A stretch of DNA of 43,474 bases from the NCBI RefSeq assembly GCF_947504105.1, contig NZ_CANNGP010000035.1, positions 1 through 43,474 of the forward strand, given 5' to 3'. Position numbers and translations under genes: made by a program. The notes under the pieces are model-generated. The model searched no databases, had not been told where the DNA came from, and was given only the letters and a program-made list of their open reading frames with translations. Below are positions 25,837 to 34,480 of the stretch, in pieces. This DNA comes from an uncultured Tateyamaria sp. (GTDB lineage: Bacteria; Pseudomonadota; Alphaproteobacteria; Rhodobacterales; Rhodobacteraceae). Each line of letters begins with the position of its first letter. The first letter of the stretch is position 1.

Positions 25837-26121
25837 ATGGATCAAATCTTGGAAGAAGACGGCAAAACGATCTCGATTAACCCTGATGACCTCGTCGCTC
25901 GATTGCGACAAGTCGAGAGTATCGCTGAAGGCGATATCGCCCGCGTGATCGAACTGCTTCTTGTCGAAAACCATGTTCTGAAGCGGCGACAATCAACGGG
26001 ATTGTCTCGTGGGGTGGGTGTTCGCTTTGACACCTATCCACGGTTTTTGAGGTTTGACACCGGTGCCAATGCTGATCCCGAACAGGACAAAAGCTCGGCA
26101 AAAGGTGTAGAGCGACCCTGA
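25837..26121 (+). CDS. Small hypothetical protein
   Basis: This 94-residue protein is not assigned to a family. Residues 1-55 (MDQILEEDGKTISINPDDL, then LRQVESIAEGDIARVIELLLVENHVL) look like an ordered helical domain; the rest is polar and probably loose. No strong Shine-Dalgarno precedes the ATG. The third copy of the shared palindrome lies upstream, so it may be part of the tra regulon or even the regulator itself, but no DNA-binding motif is plain. Confidence 0.5.
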   Translation: MDQILEEDGKTISINPDDLVARLRQVESIAEGDIARVIELLLVENHVLKRRQSTGLSRGVGVRFDTYPRFLRFDTGANADPEQDKSSAKGVERP

Positions 26122-26389
26122 ACCGGCGGATCGCGTTTATGCTGTCGAAATGTAGATTCGCTTTATGACATGCAATTACTATGAATTTGAATGCCGGCTC
26201 CGAGGGGCCTGGTTGTCGTTGTGCATTTCAGAGACTGCGGAAAACGCCTGACGCGCCAACGCACTCCCAAGGTTAGAATACTTCATCATCGTGGATGAAT
26301 GCGAGTGAACTACGTCCTCAAGTGCGATTGCAACAACCGATGCTGCTTCAGCTGGCCTTTCCAGATAGGCCGCCTCACTCCCGGACTCA
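26122..26389. other. Gene-free stretch
   Basis: No convincing gene is visible. GC content drops here relative to the tra region. A minus-strand frame at 26179-26403 is open but has no recognisable family and no ribosome site. Confidence 0.4.
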
Positions 26390-26595
26390 AGCCACATTCC
26401 CATCGAAGCCCGTGCTCATGCACTTTGTGATACGCCAAACACCCATCTTCTTGAGTTTCTGGATGTGGCAAGTTCCCTGCTTAAAACGCCATACCACGTA
26501 CAGGATGGAACGTTGAAACCCCGTGGTCCAGGTCTTGGTATAAGCTGGAATGTAGACGCGGTAGGAAAAGCCTTGGCGCAAGACTTGGCATTTAT
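26390..26595 (+). pseudogene. 3' remnant of an enolase-superfamily (mandelate racemase/MLE) gene
   Basis: The plus frame from about 26396 reads IPIEARAHALCDTPNTHLLEFLD, then LLKTPYHVQDGTLKPRGPGLGISWN and VDAVGKALA. This is the C-terminal end of a mandelate-racemase/muconate-lactonising-type enzyme, whose last strand region ends in DG-x(4-6)-PGLG. Everything before is missing or frameshifted, and the frame runs on into unrelated sequence. It has no function left and marks an old junction immediately before the five-gene operon. Confidence 0.65.
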
Positions 26596-26827
26596 CCCAA
26601 TCTATATGTTCTGCGTAGAAGACCGAGGCCTCTTGCGACTTTGTACTGTTCGCGCGAACTTCTCTTGGGGAAACGACGCCTTTTCAGGTCGGTAAGGACG
26701 GTTTGTTCTTTCACTTCCCTCACCCTTATGCCAAAATTATGCAAGCTGACAACGATCAATCCATGAGGTATGTTCTCTTTTTGTTCGCTTCTCACTGCGG
26801 CGATTTGATTGGGAGTTATACCGCGAC

Positions 26828-28768
26828 ATGGCAAAACCTTATGCATCAGAAATGGCCCAGTTGGGCACGACTTTGGACTGGATATGTCAATCTGACATAA
26901 CTGGTCTGAAGAACTCACTGAGAACGGCATGTAGTCTGCCAATGGTGGCAATCGGATCGGGCGGCTCCCTCTCTGCTGCACACGGCCTAGCAAGCAATCA
27001 CCGACAGTTTTCACAGAAAATTTCCGTTGTATCTACGCCTTTGGAAATCACTCGGGAGCCGATAGAGAAGCAATCAACCAATTGGTTACTGAGCGCCGGC
27101 GGACAAAACGTAGATGTGCTCGCTGCAGTGAGTGCTTTAATCGCTCGTGAACCTTCGCATCTTGTGGTCATGACCGGCCGCGATGACACCAAACTGACCG
27201 AGATATGCAGAGCACATCCGTTCGTTGACCTTCATATTTTTCCGCCACCCGCTGGAAAAGACGGCTTTCTGGCGACAAATTCGCTTTTTGGTTTCAGCGG
27301 ATTGATACAGCGTGCCTATACGTTGCTCTTTCAGAACGAAAAGACTTGGAACGATACCGCCGATGCAATTCGGCGCACCATAGGTGCGAGCGTAGACGGC
27401 CCGGGTCGCATGAAGGTTATGTCCGAGCCGCTATGGCAGCGTTCGACGACCGTTGTGCTGTATGGACCCGCAACGAGCCTTGGTGCGATCGATCTCGAAT
27501 CCAAGTTTACTGAAGCTGCATTGGGGTCCATTCAACTTGCCGATTTTCGCAACTTCGCTCACGGGCGCCATCATTGGCTTGCGAAACGCGGCAACGATTC
27601 AGGTGTGATTGCTCTGGTAGCTCCTGAGGATAGGAAGCTGGCCGAAAAAACTCTAGCGCTTCTTCCCGATGACATTCCCCAAGTCGTGATCGATTTGCCT
27701 GGTGGTGGATCGGCAGGTCTGGCTTCGTTGTTGGCAGCATTTGAACTCACAGGTCTTGCTGGAATCGCGCAGGGCATCGATCCTGGTCGACCAGGAGTCC
27801 CAATGTTTGGACGCCATTTGTATCGGTTGAAGCCACCTCGGGAAAAAGCGGAAAAGCCGCGCCATGGCCTGTCGCAACGCGATGTGGTGGCAATTGAACG
27901 AAAGTCTGCGAACTCAATCGAATGCTTGGAAAAGGCTGGAAAGATAAGTTTTTGGGAACAGAATCTGAACCAGTTTCGTGATGCTATTCTGTCCGAACAT
28001 TTCGATGCTATCGTTCTTGACTATGATGGCACCGTAGTCGAAACGCGCGCTCGGAAGGCACCTCCCAACAAACGGCTTACACAGAAACTGGTAGAGTGTC
28101 TCAAGGCCGATATCTGGGTCTGTTTCGCGACAGGAAGAGGTAAGTCGGTCAGAACGGCTCTACAAGACGTGATTCCAGAGCAGTATTGGGAGAAGGTTTT
28201 GATTGGCTACTACAATGGCGCTGAAATCGGATCACTCAAAGACGATCTTATCCCGGATGGTAACCCACAGGTGGGCAACGCTCTTCATAAGGCCGCCGAA
28301 CTCCTGAGGACCGACGAAGAATTGACCGGAATCTGCGAGCAGGAAGATCGGACCTATCAGATAACGGTGAGCTGTAAGAATAATGTTGATTCCACGTATC
28401 TTTTTCATCGAGTGACTGAATTACTGGCCCGGGAGGACTGTAATGACGTATCTGTCGTCCGTTCTGGCCACTCTATCGATGTCTTATCCCCGATGGTTTC
28501 TAAAAACAACGTTGCACAAGCACTGAGAAAAAATAACTCGTCTGTATCCATACTGTCTATTGGCGATAGCGGAGGGTTGAACGGCAACGATCACGATCTT
28601 TTGGCTGGGCCGTTTTCACTTAGCGTCGACAAGATCAGCTCCAATCCTGCAACATGTTGGAATCTCGGCTCCAGAGGGCAACGTGGCCCCGAAATTCTTG
28701 CCGAGTATCTAGACGCGATTGAATGCAACGACGGCACCTTCAGATTTCGCAAAGGGGCTTTGAAGTGA
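26828..28768 (+). CDS. SIS-domain / HAD-phosphatase fusion protein
   Basis: This 646-residue protein joins two enzyme types. Residues 1-330 form a double SIS module like the isomerase half of GlmS: GSGGS at 43-47 binds the phosphosugar, LLSAGGQNVDVLAA follows, and a second unit carries ESKFTEAALGSIQLADFRNFAHGRHHW. Residues 395-640 are a HAD phosphatase: nucleophile motif DYDGT at 398-402 (Asp398, Asp400), CFATGRGKS as motif II, and GDSGGLNGNDHDLL from 579 as motif IV. It should isomerise or bind a sugar phosphate and remove phosphate. It opens a five-gene operon and its stop overlaps the next start (GTGA). The ribosome site is weak (GGGAG 12 bases upstream). Confidence 0.8.
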   Translation: MAKPYASEMAQLGTTLDWICQSDITGLKNSLRTACSLPMVAIGSGGSLSAAHGLASNHRQFSQKISVVSTPLEITREPIEKQSTNWLLSAGGQNVDVLAAVSALIAREPSHLVVMTGRDDTKLTEICRAHPFVDLHIFPPPAGKDGFLATNSLFGFSGLIQRAYTLLFQNEKTWNDTADAIRRTIGASVDGPGRMKVMSEPLWQRSTTVVLYGPATSLGAIDLESKFTEAALGSIQLADFRNFAHGRHHWLAKRGNDSGVIALVAPEDRKLAEKTLALLPDDIPQVVIDLPGGGSAGLASLLAAFELTGLAGIAQGIDPGRPGVPMFGRHLYRLKPPREKAEKPRHGLSQRDVVAIERKSANSIECLEKAGKISFWEQNLNQFRDAILSEHFDAIVLDYDGTVVETRARKAPPNKRLTQKLVECLKADIWVCFATGRGKSVRTALQDVIPEQYWEKVLIGYYNGAEIGSLKDDLIPDGNPQVGNALHKAAELLRTDEELTGICEQEDRTYQITVSCKNNVDSTYLFHRVTELLAREDCNDVSVVRSGHSIDVLSPMVSKNNVAQALRKNNSSVSILSIGDSGGLNGNDHDLLAGPFSLSVDKISSNPATCWNLGSRGQRGPEILAEYLDAIECNDGTFRFRKGALK

Positions 28769-29901
28769 ACCAAGACCTCGCGTTGAAAGTCATGGGCGAA
28801 ATCATGCGTTGGGACGATGATGAAGCTCGCAAGGAGTTTCGTTGGCTGAAGCTGATGGCGCGGCTCAAATATGATGGATACCGAGATTTTCAAGCTGGTA
28901 TGCGATTCATTGAGAGCTTGGCAACGTGGCTGCAACAGTTCGACCAAGATGAACGCAAAGTAGCTTATACATTTGTTAAAGAGCGAATGGTCTATGTTGG
29001 TCCCGGCGAAGTCCGCCGGCTGGTCGAGCAGTTTTTTCCGAACACTATTCGACAACGAATTGTTCGGACCGTCGCAGCTGATCTCGGGATCAAGCCCTAT
29101 ACCGTTTTGATTGATCCTCAGGCAATAGCAGCGATTGAACGCTTACGGCGCCAAACACTTGTTTTGGGTCTCAGTGATGGCGCGAGAATGGACATTGTCC
29201 GGCATTCAAATGTCGGCCGTCTGAGCAATGAGCAGCTCGTTCTTGCACCACAGATCGATACTGAAAAATGGAAAGATCTCTTGGAGAGTTTGCGCGAGGA
29301 TTTGAAAGATAAAGATGCGCTTTTCAGGATTATCTATCTTGTTGATGACTTTGCCGGTACCGGTACGTCGTTTTTGAGATTCAATGTCGATAAGAATAAA
29401 TGGTCGGGTAAGCTAACACGGTTTCGCACATCGCTATTCAACGCAATCAAGGACGAAGATGTTGGTAACATCGTAGCCCCTGACTGGCAGTTGTGCGCTC
29501 ATCATTACATGGCGACATCTGACGCAAAGACCAAGATGACAGATAGCGAACTGGCTGCAAGAAAAACTCTGAACAGTGACGGATGGCCCAAAGAGGTTCA
29601 TCTGTCATTTGCGACCGTGTTTGATGAACAATTGCCCATTGTGTCCGGGAAGGATGATGCATTTATTGCTTTGGCAAATAAATACTATGATCCCATTATC
29701 GAGACCAAGCATACAGCGGTAGGAGGAGTTAAGCATCTTGGGCTTGGATATGGAGGATGCGCTCTGCCGGTAGTACTCGAACATAACACACCTAATAACT
29801 CCGCAGCCCTGCTTTGGGCTGAGACTTCCGGTGGTGATAGAGAGGGTGTTGACGCGCCAGCTATGCGTCCACTTTTTCGTCGTCGACAAAGGCATGTGTG
29901 A
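28765..29901 (+). CDS. Phosphoribosyltransferase-like protein
   Basis: The 378-residue protein contains IIYLVDDFAGTGTSFLRF, with VDDFAGTGTS at 193-202. This is the PRPP-binding loop of type I phosphoribosyltransferases (hydrophobic strand, two acids, then T-G-T-S). The N-terminal 130 residues look helical and could be a partner-binding region; the C-terminal 150 have mixed structure. It would attach a ribose phosphate to a base or base-like acceptor, or release one. The GTG start at 28765 has AAGGGG upstream and overlaps the preceding stop by four bases, which implies coupled translation. I know of no housekeeping PRTase with this architecture. Confidence 0.72.
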   Translation: MNQDLALKVMGEIMRWDDDEARKEFRWLKLMARLKYDGYRDFQAGMRFIESLATWLQQFDQDERKVAYTFVKERMVYVGPGEVRRLVEQFFPNTIRQRIVRTVAADLGIKPYTVLIDPQAIAAIERLRRQTLVLGLSDGARMDIVRHSNVGRLSNEQLVLAPQIDTEKWKDLLESLREDLKDKDALFRIIYLVDDFAGTGTSFLRFNVDKNKWSGKLTRFRTSLFNAIKDEDVGNIVAPDWQLCAHHYMATSDAKTKMTDSELAARKTLNSDGWPKEVHLSFATVFDEQLPIVSGKDDAFIALANKYYDPIIETKHTAVGGVKHLGLGYGGCALPVVLEHNTPNNSAALLWAETSGGDREGVDAPAMRPLFRRRQRHV

Positions 29902-29910
29902 GGCTAGAAA

Positions 29911-31824
29911 TTGGCAAATCCGTTTGAAAAAAGAGCATCTGAGTACCGCCGAGACGATGAAGCATTCTTGCCTTTGGTAACGCCGGATCCCTTGATCACT
30001 TTCTTCAAGAAACATGCTGACGACGGCAAATTGTATGATCAACTGTCGGTCATTATCGGAGCCCCAGGTAGTGGTAAGACGACAATTGCACGGCTCTATC
30101 AATACGCCACTCTGAAAACTCTTCTGCAACACGAAAGCCAGACAAACTTCAAGCCACTGGTTGACACGCTCACACAGTGTGGAGCGATCAAGAACAGAGA
30201 GCCTGTGTTACTTGGTGGACGTGTCCCCTTGGAGTCAGAGTATCGCGATTTTTGGGAATTTCCTTACCCCGAAGATCTGAAATGCAAGCTGATGTTTGCG
30301 TTGATTCAGAGCAGGACCGTCCTTTCGTGGATCAGCAATCTGGTGAGTACGGGGGTCGCGCTTGAACAAATTTCGATAATTCCTCGCGGCGACGCGATCG
30401 CCGCATTAGCTGCGATTGGTGGAAAAGACGGAATATCGCTGTTCAATAAAGCTCGCGCCATTGAAGAACAGATATATAGAATCTCGGCGGCGCTGCTACC
30501 TCCATCGATTGATGACATCGATGATGAAGCTGCAGCCGCCTATCATCCTTTTGACGTCATTGAGCGCTTCGAAATCAGGATAGGCGAACAGAAGACAGTC
30601 CTCCGTCCGCTGGTAATTTTCGATGACGCGCATAGCCTCCATCCGGAACAGTTCACAGCATTTAGGCAATGGCTAGCGCGACGTGAATTGAAGATTTCGA
30701 GATGGGTTCTAACCCGTATGGACGCGCTTTCACCGGCCGACGTTTTATTGGCCCAAGGTGAGAGCAATACCAAACGTCCGGGCCTAAAGAACGCGCGCGA
30801 ACTCACCGTGATCTGGATGCAGAGCCAAGATGATCGCTTCAGCAAACGCAAAGCCTTTCGGAAGATGGCGAAGGGCATGGCAACCCGATATTTGAGACAG
30901 ATGGATGTGTTTTCACGAAGGGGTATTCAAGATCTTACCGATTTCATCTCAACGCGTCCGGATACGATTGCACCGAGCAGGCTTGAGGCTCTGGCAAGCT
31001 CAGTAGACAGCATCCAACAGAAGAACGGGATATCGGACGCGCGCCGTAAATCACTGGAGGAACTTGTTGCCGACTACTTGTCCAGTACAGGACTAGAAGG
31101 CGAGGATGTCGCGCTAGCGATGCTTTCGATCCTGTTTCATAGATATTTGAAACGAATCCCACAGAAGGGCCTTTTCGACCATCAAGACCAGGATGTTGAA
31201 CCAAACAGGCCTATCAAGGTCGATGGCGGCATTGCAGATGGAGCAAAGGTTCGATTGCTTCATGATTTTGGACGACCTTATTACTACGATATTGATGCCT
31301 TGTGCGACGCAAGCTCAGAGAACGCTGAGCAGTTTCTTCACTTGGCATCGACGCTTGTGACGCAGGCTGAGACCCAGCTAATCCGCGAAAAACCCGCTTC
31401 ACTCTCGAGCAGAGTGCAAAACCGCCTCCTGCGGGAAAAAGCGGGGCAAATTTACCGAGAGTGGGATTTCCCGCATAGTCAGCAGGTCGCGGTGCTTGCT
31501 GAGGGAATTGCTCAACAGTGCGTGGCAAAGACACTCGAGGGCAATGCTTCGTTGGGCGGTGGGGCTGGAGCTGGGGCTTTTGGAATACCTCAAGAAGAAT
31601 TTGATGAGATTCCAAAGAAATACGAAGAACTTGCTCGTATTCTGAAGTTTGGTGCGGCCTACAATGCGTTTGTTTTGGTTCAAAACCACAGCACAAAAAA
31701 TCGCATGTGGTGCCAGATCGAGTTGAGTGGCGTCTTAAGGGTGCATTTTGGACTTTCACAAACCAGAGGCGGGTTTTTGGAACGGACAACAGATGATCTT
31801 CTGTCAATGCTGAAATCGAATTGA
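29911..31824 (+). CDS. AAA/ORC-CDC6-like P-loop ATPase
   Basis: This 637-residue protein has Walker A GAPGSGKTT at 50-58 and Walker B LVIFDDAHSLH at 234-244, with a SRWVLTRMDAL segment about 20 residues later that may serve as sensor 1. The early placement of the P-loop and the mostly helical C-terminal 350 residues recall the ORC/CDC6 and STAND-like ATPases that act as switches in conflict systems. A glycine-rich linker (LGGGAGAGAFG) lies near residue 550. The likely start is TTG at 29911, eight bases after GAGG. It is placed 9 bp after the PRTase gene. It might sense an invader, but nothing in the sequence proves that. Confidence 0.75.
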   Translation: MANPFEKRASEYRRDDEAFLPLVTPDPLITFFKKHADDGKLYDQLSVIIGAPGSGKTTIARLYQYATLKTLLQHESQTNFKPLVDTLTQCGAIKNREPVLLGGRVPLESEYRDFWEFPYPEDLKCKLMFALIQSRTVLSWISNLVSTGVALEQISIIPRGDAIAALAAIGGKDGISLFNKARAIEEQIYRISAALLPPSIDDIDDEAAAAYHPFDVIERFEIRIGEQKTVLRPLVIFDDAHSLHPEQFTAFRQWLARRELKISRWVLTRMDALSPADVLLAQGESNTKRPGLKNARELTVIWMQSQDDRFSKRKAFRKMAKGMATRYLRQMDVFSRRGIQDLTDFISTRPDTIAPSRLEALASSVDSIQQKNGISDARRKSLEELVADYLSSTGLEGEDVALAMLSILFHRYLKRIPQKGLFDHQDQDVEPNRPIKVDGGIADGAKVRLLHDFGRPYYYDIDALCDASSENAEQFLHLASTLVTQAETQLIREKPASLSSRVQNRLLREKAGQIYREWDFPHSQQVAVLAEGIAQQCVAKTLEGNASLGGGAGAGAFGIPQEEFDEIPKKYEELARILKFGAAYNAFVLVQNHSTKNRMWCQIELSGVLRVHFGLSQTRGGFLERTTDDLLSMLKSN

Positions 31825-31837
31825 TAGAGGTGAGCTT

Positions 31838-32938
31838 TTGAGATGGGACCAGTGCATTGCAAACTTTGGGCATGAAGTAGCCGATTTTGCAGAAGACTAT
31901 TTTGCCGATACGGAGCGCAAAGTGCTGCTCATCGCCGGCGCAGGTTTTGATCCAAGATCGAAAATTGTAGCAACGTGTCTGGTTGATGCAGGGACGAATA
32001 TCGAAGCTGTACTTATCAAGGAGATACGCCCGGAACCAAGTCAAGATTTGGTCGATTTGGCTGAAGACAACAAGTCGGATCTGGAAAACCTCTTACCGGA
32101 TCATGATCTCGTCGAAATTGATATTTTTGGTTCCGACAACGCTGTGGTTGGTGGACGCAACGTTGTCAAAGCACTCAATGCCCTCAATTACGCAGGCTAT
32201 ACGGATGTCATTGTCGACATTAGTGCATTGTCAATTGGGACAAGTTTTCCAGCCATTCGCTATTTCATCGAACGCATTGAAGCGAATATGCCGCCAGCGA
32301 ACCTTCATGTCTTTGTTACTCACAACCCGTCGCTTGACACCGGTATCACACTCATTCCAAGCGACTCTCCAGGTTATATACATGGTTTTCGCGGCGGCAC
32401 ATCGTTGGACAGTTCTTCAGCAGCAGCCAAGCTTTGGTTACCTCAACTCGTGTCAGGACGCCGAGCGGCACTGAATGCGTTACACGGGTATCTTGAGCCC
32501 CATGATACCTGTCCGATTGTTCCGTTCCCTGCCGCCAACCCGCGACAAGTAGACATCTTGGCGGAAGAGTACATTGCTGAACTTGAAAACGCTTGGTCGG
32601 TCGATACTAGAAATTTGGTGTATGCAGATGAATCTAACCCTTTGGATTTATACAGAACTATTTTAAGACTGCATGATCTGAGAAGGCTCGTGTTTCAGGA
32701 TATCGGTGGCTCATTGATGATATTGTCGCCACTGGGAAGCAAAATAATGGCAATCGGCGCTCTTCTGGCAGCTATGGAAAGAAACCTTCCCGTCGCATAT
32801 CTGGAAGCGATCGGCTACAATATGAGAAGTGGCCCTCCACACGGGCCAGCAGATCACAAGCTGGTTCACCTTTGGCTGGAAGGGGATGTTTACCCAAAAC
32901 CAAGGCCTGCACTGCAAAAAAACGGAAGCGTCAAATAA
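31838..32938 (+). CDS. Unrecognised Rossmann-like protein of the five-gene operon
   Basis: I cannot assign this 366-residue protein. It has the alternation of strands and helices of Rossmann folds. VLLIAGAGFDPRSKIVA at about 29-45 has a glycine-rich loop, VIVDISALSIGTSFPAIRYF at 125-144 is a second block, and ILSPLGSKIMAIGALLAAM from 295 a third. The last block faintly resembles the G-T/S-K-x-M-A stretch of CARF-type nucleotide-sensing domains, so ligand sensing is a guess. The TTG start at 31838 follows AGAGGTGAG; the spacing to the ATPase gene is 13 bp. The stop overlaps the next start (TAATG). Confidence 0.7.
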   Translation: MRWDQCIANFGHEVADFAEDYFADTERKVLLIAGAGFDPRSKIVATCLVDAGTNIEAVLIKEIRPEPSQDLVDLAEDNKSDLENLLPDHDLVEIDIFGSDNAVVGGRNVVKALNALNYAGYTDVIVDISALSIGTSFPAIRYFIERIEANMPPANLHVFVTHNPSLDTGITLIPSDSPGYIHGFRGGTSLDSSSAAAKLWLPQLVSGRRAALNALHGYLEPHDTCPIVPFPAANPRQVDILAEEYIAELENAWSVDTRNLVYADESNPLDLYRTILRLHDLRRLVFQDIGGSLMILSPLGSKIMAIGALLAAMERNLPVAYLEAIGYNMRSGPPHGPADHKLVHLWLEGDVYPKPRPALQKNGSVK

Positions 32939-33984
32939 TGAAAAATTCAAACTCTCCTCAAGCATTTGGCGCTGGTTTGATTGCTTTGGATCTCATTCTT
33001 GGGGCAGATCCCGAAGGCCCCGTGAAGTCTTGGACAGGCGGAACATGTGGCAATGTGTTATCAATTCTAGCATTTCTCGGTTGGAAATCGTATCCAATTG
33101 CCCGCATGAATGGTGATGCCGCTTCAGAGCGTGTCTTGACGGACATGCAGAAGTGGGGGGTTCAATTGGACTTTGCCAGATGTGAGCCGCAAGGTGACAC
33201 GCCAATTATCGTTCAGCAAATTAGGCCAGATCGCGACGGTAATCCAAGCCACAGGTTTTTGTGGGCCTGTCCCTCGTGCGGTAAACATCTTCCTCGATTC
33301 AAGGCTGTTACGCAGGCTGCTGTCGAAGTTGTGTCACCTCACATGGGTGACGCGGCTGTCTTCTTTATGGATAGGCTCTCGCGCGCCATGTTAACTATGG
33401 CGAAGGATGCCGCTGAAAGTGGCGCAGTTGTAGTGTTTGAACCATCTGCAAAGTCGGATCCAAAACATTTTGCAGAGGCCATAAAAATTGCTCACGTTCT
33501 AAAATATGCGGATCAACGGCTGACCGACGCAGGTGATGTAATCGGTAATGATACGTCGGTCGTTCTCGAAATACAGACACTTGGTGAGCAAGGCCTTCGT
33601 TACCGATCAAAGTCAGGCAGTCAGCCGCTTCCATGGAGCCAGATGAAAGCATTCAAAACGCCACGCCTCAAAGATACATGTGGCTCAGGAGATTGGTGTA
33701 CTGCCGGCATTATCCACAAACTTGCTTCTCATGGGTTGGAAGGCTTTTCCCAGCATGGACCCGACAACTTTTCCGATGCCCTAACTTACGGACAAAGCCT
33801 GGCAGCTTGGAATTGTGGTTTTGAAGGTGCTCGGGGTGGAATGTACTCAATGTCGTTCGAAGAGTTTCAGAAGCAGGTTGATGACATCTTGAATGGCGAA
33901 GTCTATATCGCTCCTAACAATCCGATATCTAAGGATGTTGAAGAGTCGGTACGGTGTCCGGCGTGTACCTCGCAAGCGGCGTAG
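32938..33984 (+). CDS. PfkB-family sugar/nucleoside kinase with extra cysteine pairs
   Basis: PfkB kinases phosphorylate sugars or nucleosides. The 348-residue protein has the N-terminal GAGLIALDLI, GGTCGNVLSILAFLG and the C-terminal anion-hole motif DTCGSGDWCTAG at 246-257, with Asp252 as catalytic base. Two features are unusual: a CPSC pair at 111-114 and a CPAC pair at 340-343, at the very end. They could bind zinc together. The ATG overlaps the previous stop, so it belongs to the operon. It may activate a sugar or nucleoside that the SIS-HAD protein and PRTase then use, or trap the product. The in-frame extension upstream of 32938 is rejected because it lies in the preceding gene. Confidence 0.82.
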   Translation: MKNSNSPQAFGAGLIALDLILGADPEGPVKSWTGGTCGNVLSILAFLGWKSYPIARMNGDAASERVLTDMQKWGVQLDFARCEPQGDTPIIVQQIRPDRDGNPSHRFLWACPSCGKHLPRFKAVTQAAVEVVSPHMGDAAVFFMDRLSRAMLTMAKDAAESGAVVVFEPSAKSDPKHFAEAIKIAHVLKYADQRLTDAGDVIGNDTSVVLEIQTLGEQGLRYRSKSGSQPLPWSQMKAFKTPRLKDTCGSGDWCTAGIIHKLASHGLEGFSQHGPDNFSDALTYGQSLAAWNCGFEGARGGMYSMSFEEFQKQVDDILNGEVYIAPNNPISKDVEESVRCPACTSQAA

Positions 33985-33991
33985 GTGCGGT

Positions 33992-34480
33992 CTATTCGTT
34001 AAAGAGCCGTTCGTCCCACCAAATTGGGGTTTCCAAGCCAGTTGTTATTAACTTGAAATCAGGATGTAGTGCGTTGAACACCACGTTATTCTCCATGCGT
34101 GCAACCACTGAAGGCACGATCAGGATTGCGGAGCGTTTTTCTGCATACCAGCTTCGCCCAAATTTTCGGGCCGCTTCTCCATCAGGAGTGGACCATCCCT
34201 CAATGAAGTCACTGTTGACGACTTCATAGCTTGTGCCGACTGGTATCGATATCTTGATGAAATGTTGGCCAGACGGGATTTCGCCCTGATAGTGAACCAG
34301 CTTTTCAAGCATTGCGGTCGAGTAATTTTGTGACGCATAGATCACAGCAGCGCCGGCTTCATGCCAGCGACCTGAACTCAGCCTTGCTCCACCATCATCC
34401 CAAATCGGAAACTCGCCTTTTGGGTCGCCGATACGATAGGCGGTCAGAGAGTTTTCTAACTTCCGATCCCGCGTCATCAT
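33992..34480 (-). CDS. RES-domain toxin (NAD-degrading family)
   Basis: RES toxins of the MbcT/Res type break down NAD+ and stop growth. The 162-residue protein has the motifs AYRIGD (Tyr15, Arg16), GARLSSGRWHEAGAAVIYAS, the LEKLVHY segment with its Glu, and SAILIVPSVVARMENNVVFNALHPDF with the conserved Ser. It is translated directly after its antitoxin, with a 4-base overlap. The pair probably stabilises the plasmid, and could also act as an abortive-infection module beside the operon it faces. Confidence 0.87.
   Translation of the reverse strand: MMTRDRKLENSLTAYRIGDPKGEFPIWDDGGARLSSGRWHEAGAAVIYASQNYSTAMLEKLVHYQGEIPSGQHFIKISIPVGTSYEVVNSDFIEGWSTPDGEAARKFGRSWYAEKRSAILIVPSVVARMENNVVFNALHPDFKLITTGLETPIWWDERLFNE

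Noticed and set aside
26179-26403. Minus-strand frame of 74 codons before the five-gene operon
   Set aside because: No ribosome site, no known family, and partly antisense to the enolase remnant.
31214-32044. Minus-strand frame of 276 codons
   Set aside because: Antisense to the ATPase and the Rossmann-like gene, which have clear motifs, ribosome sites and operon spacing.
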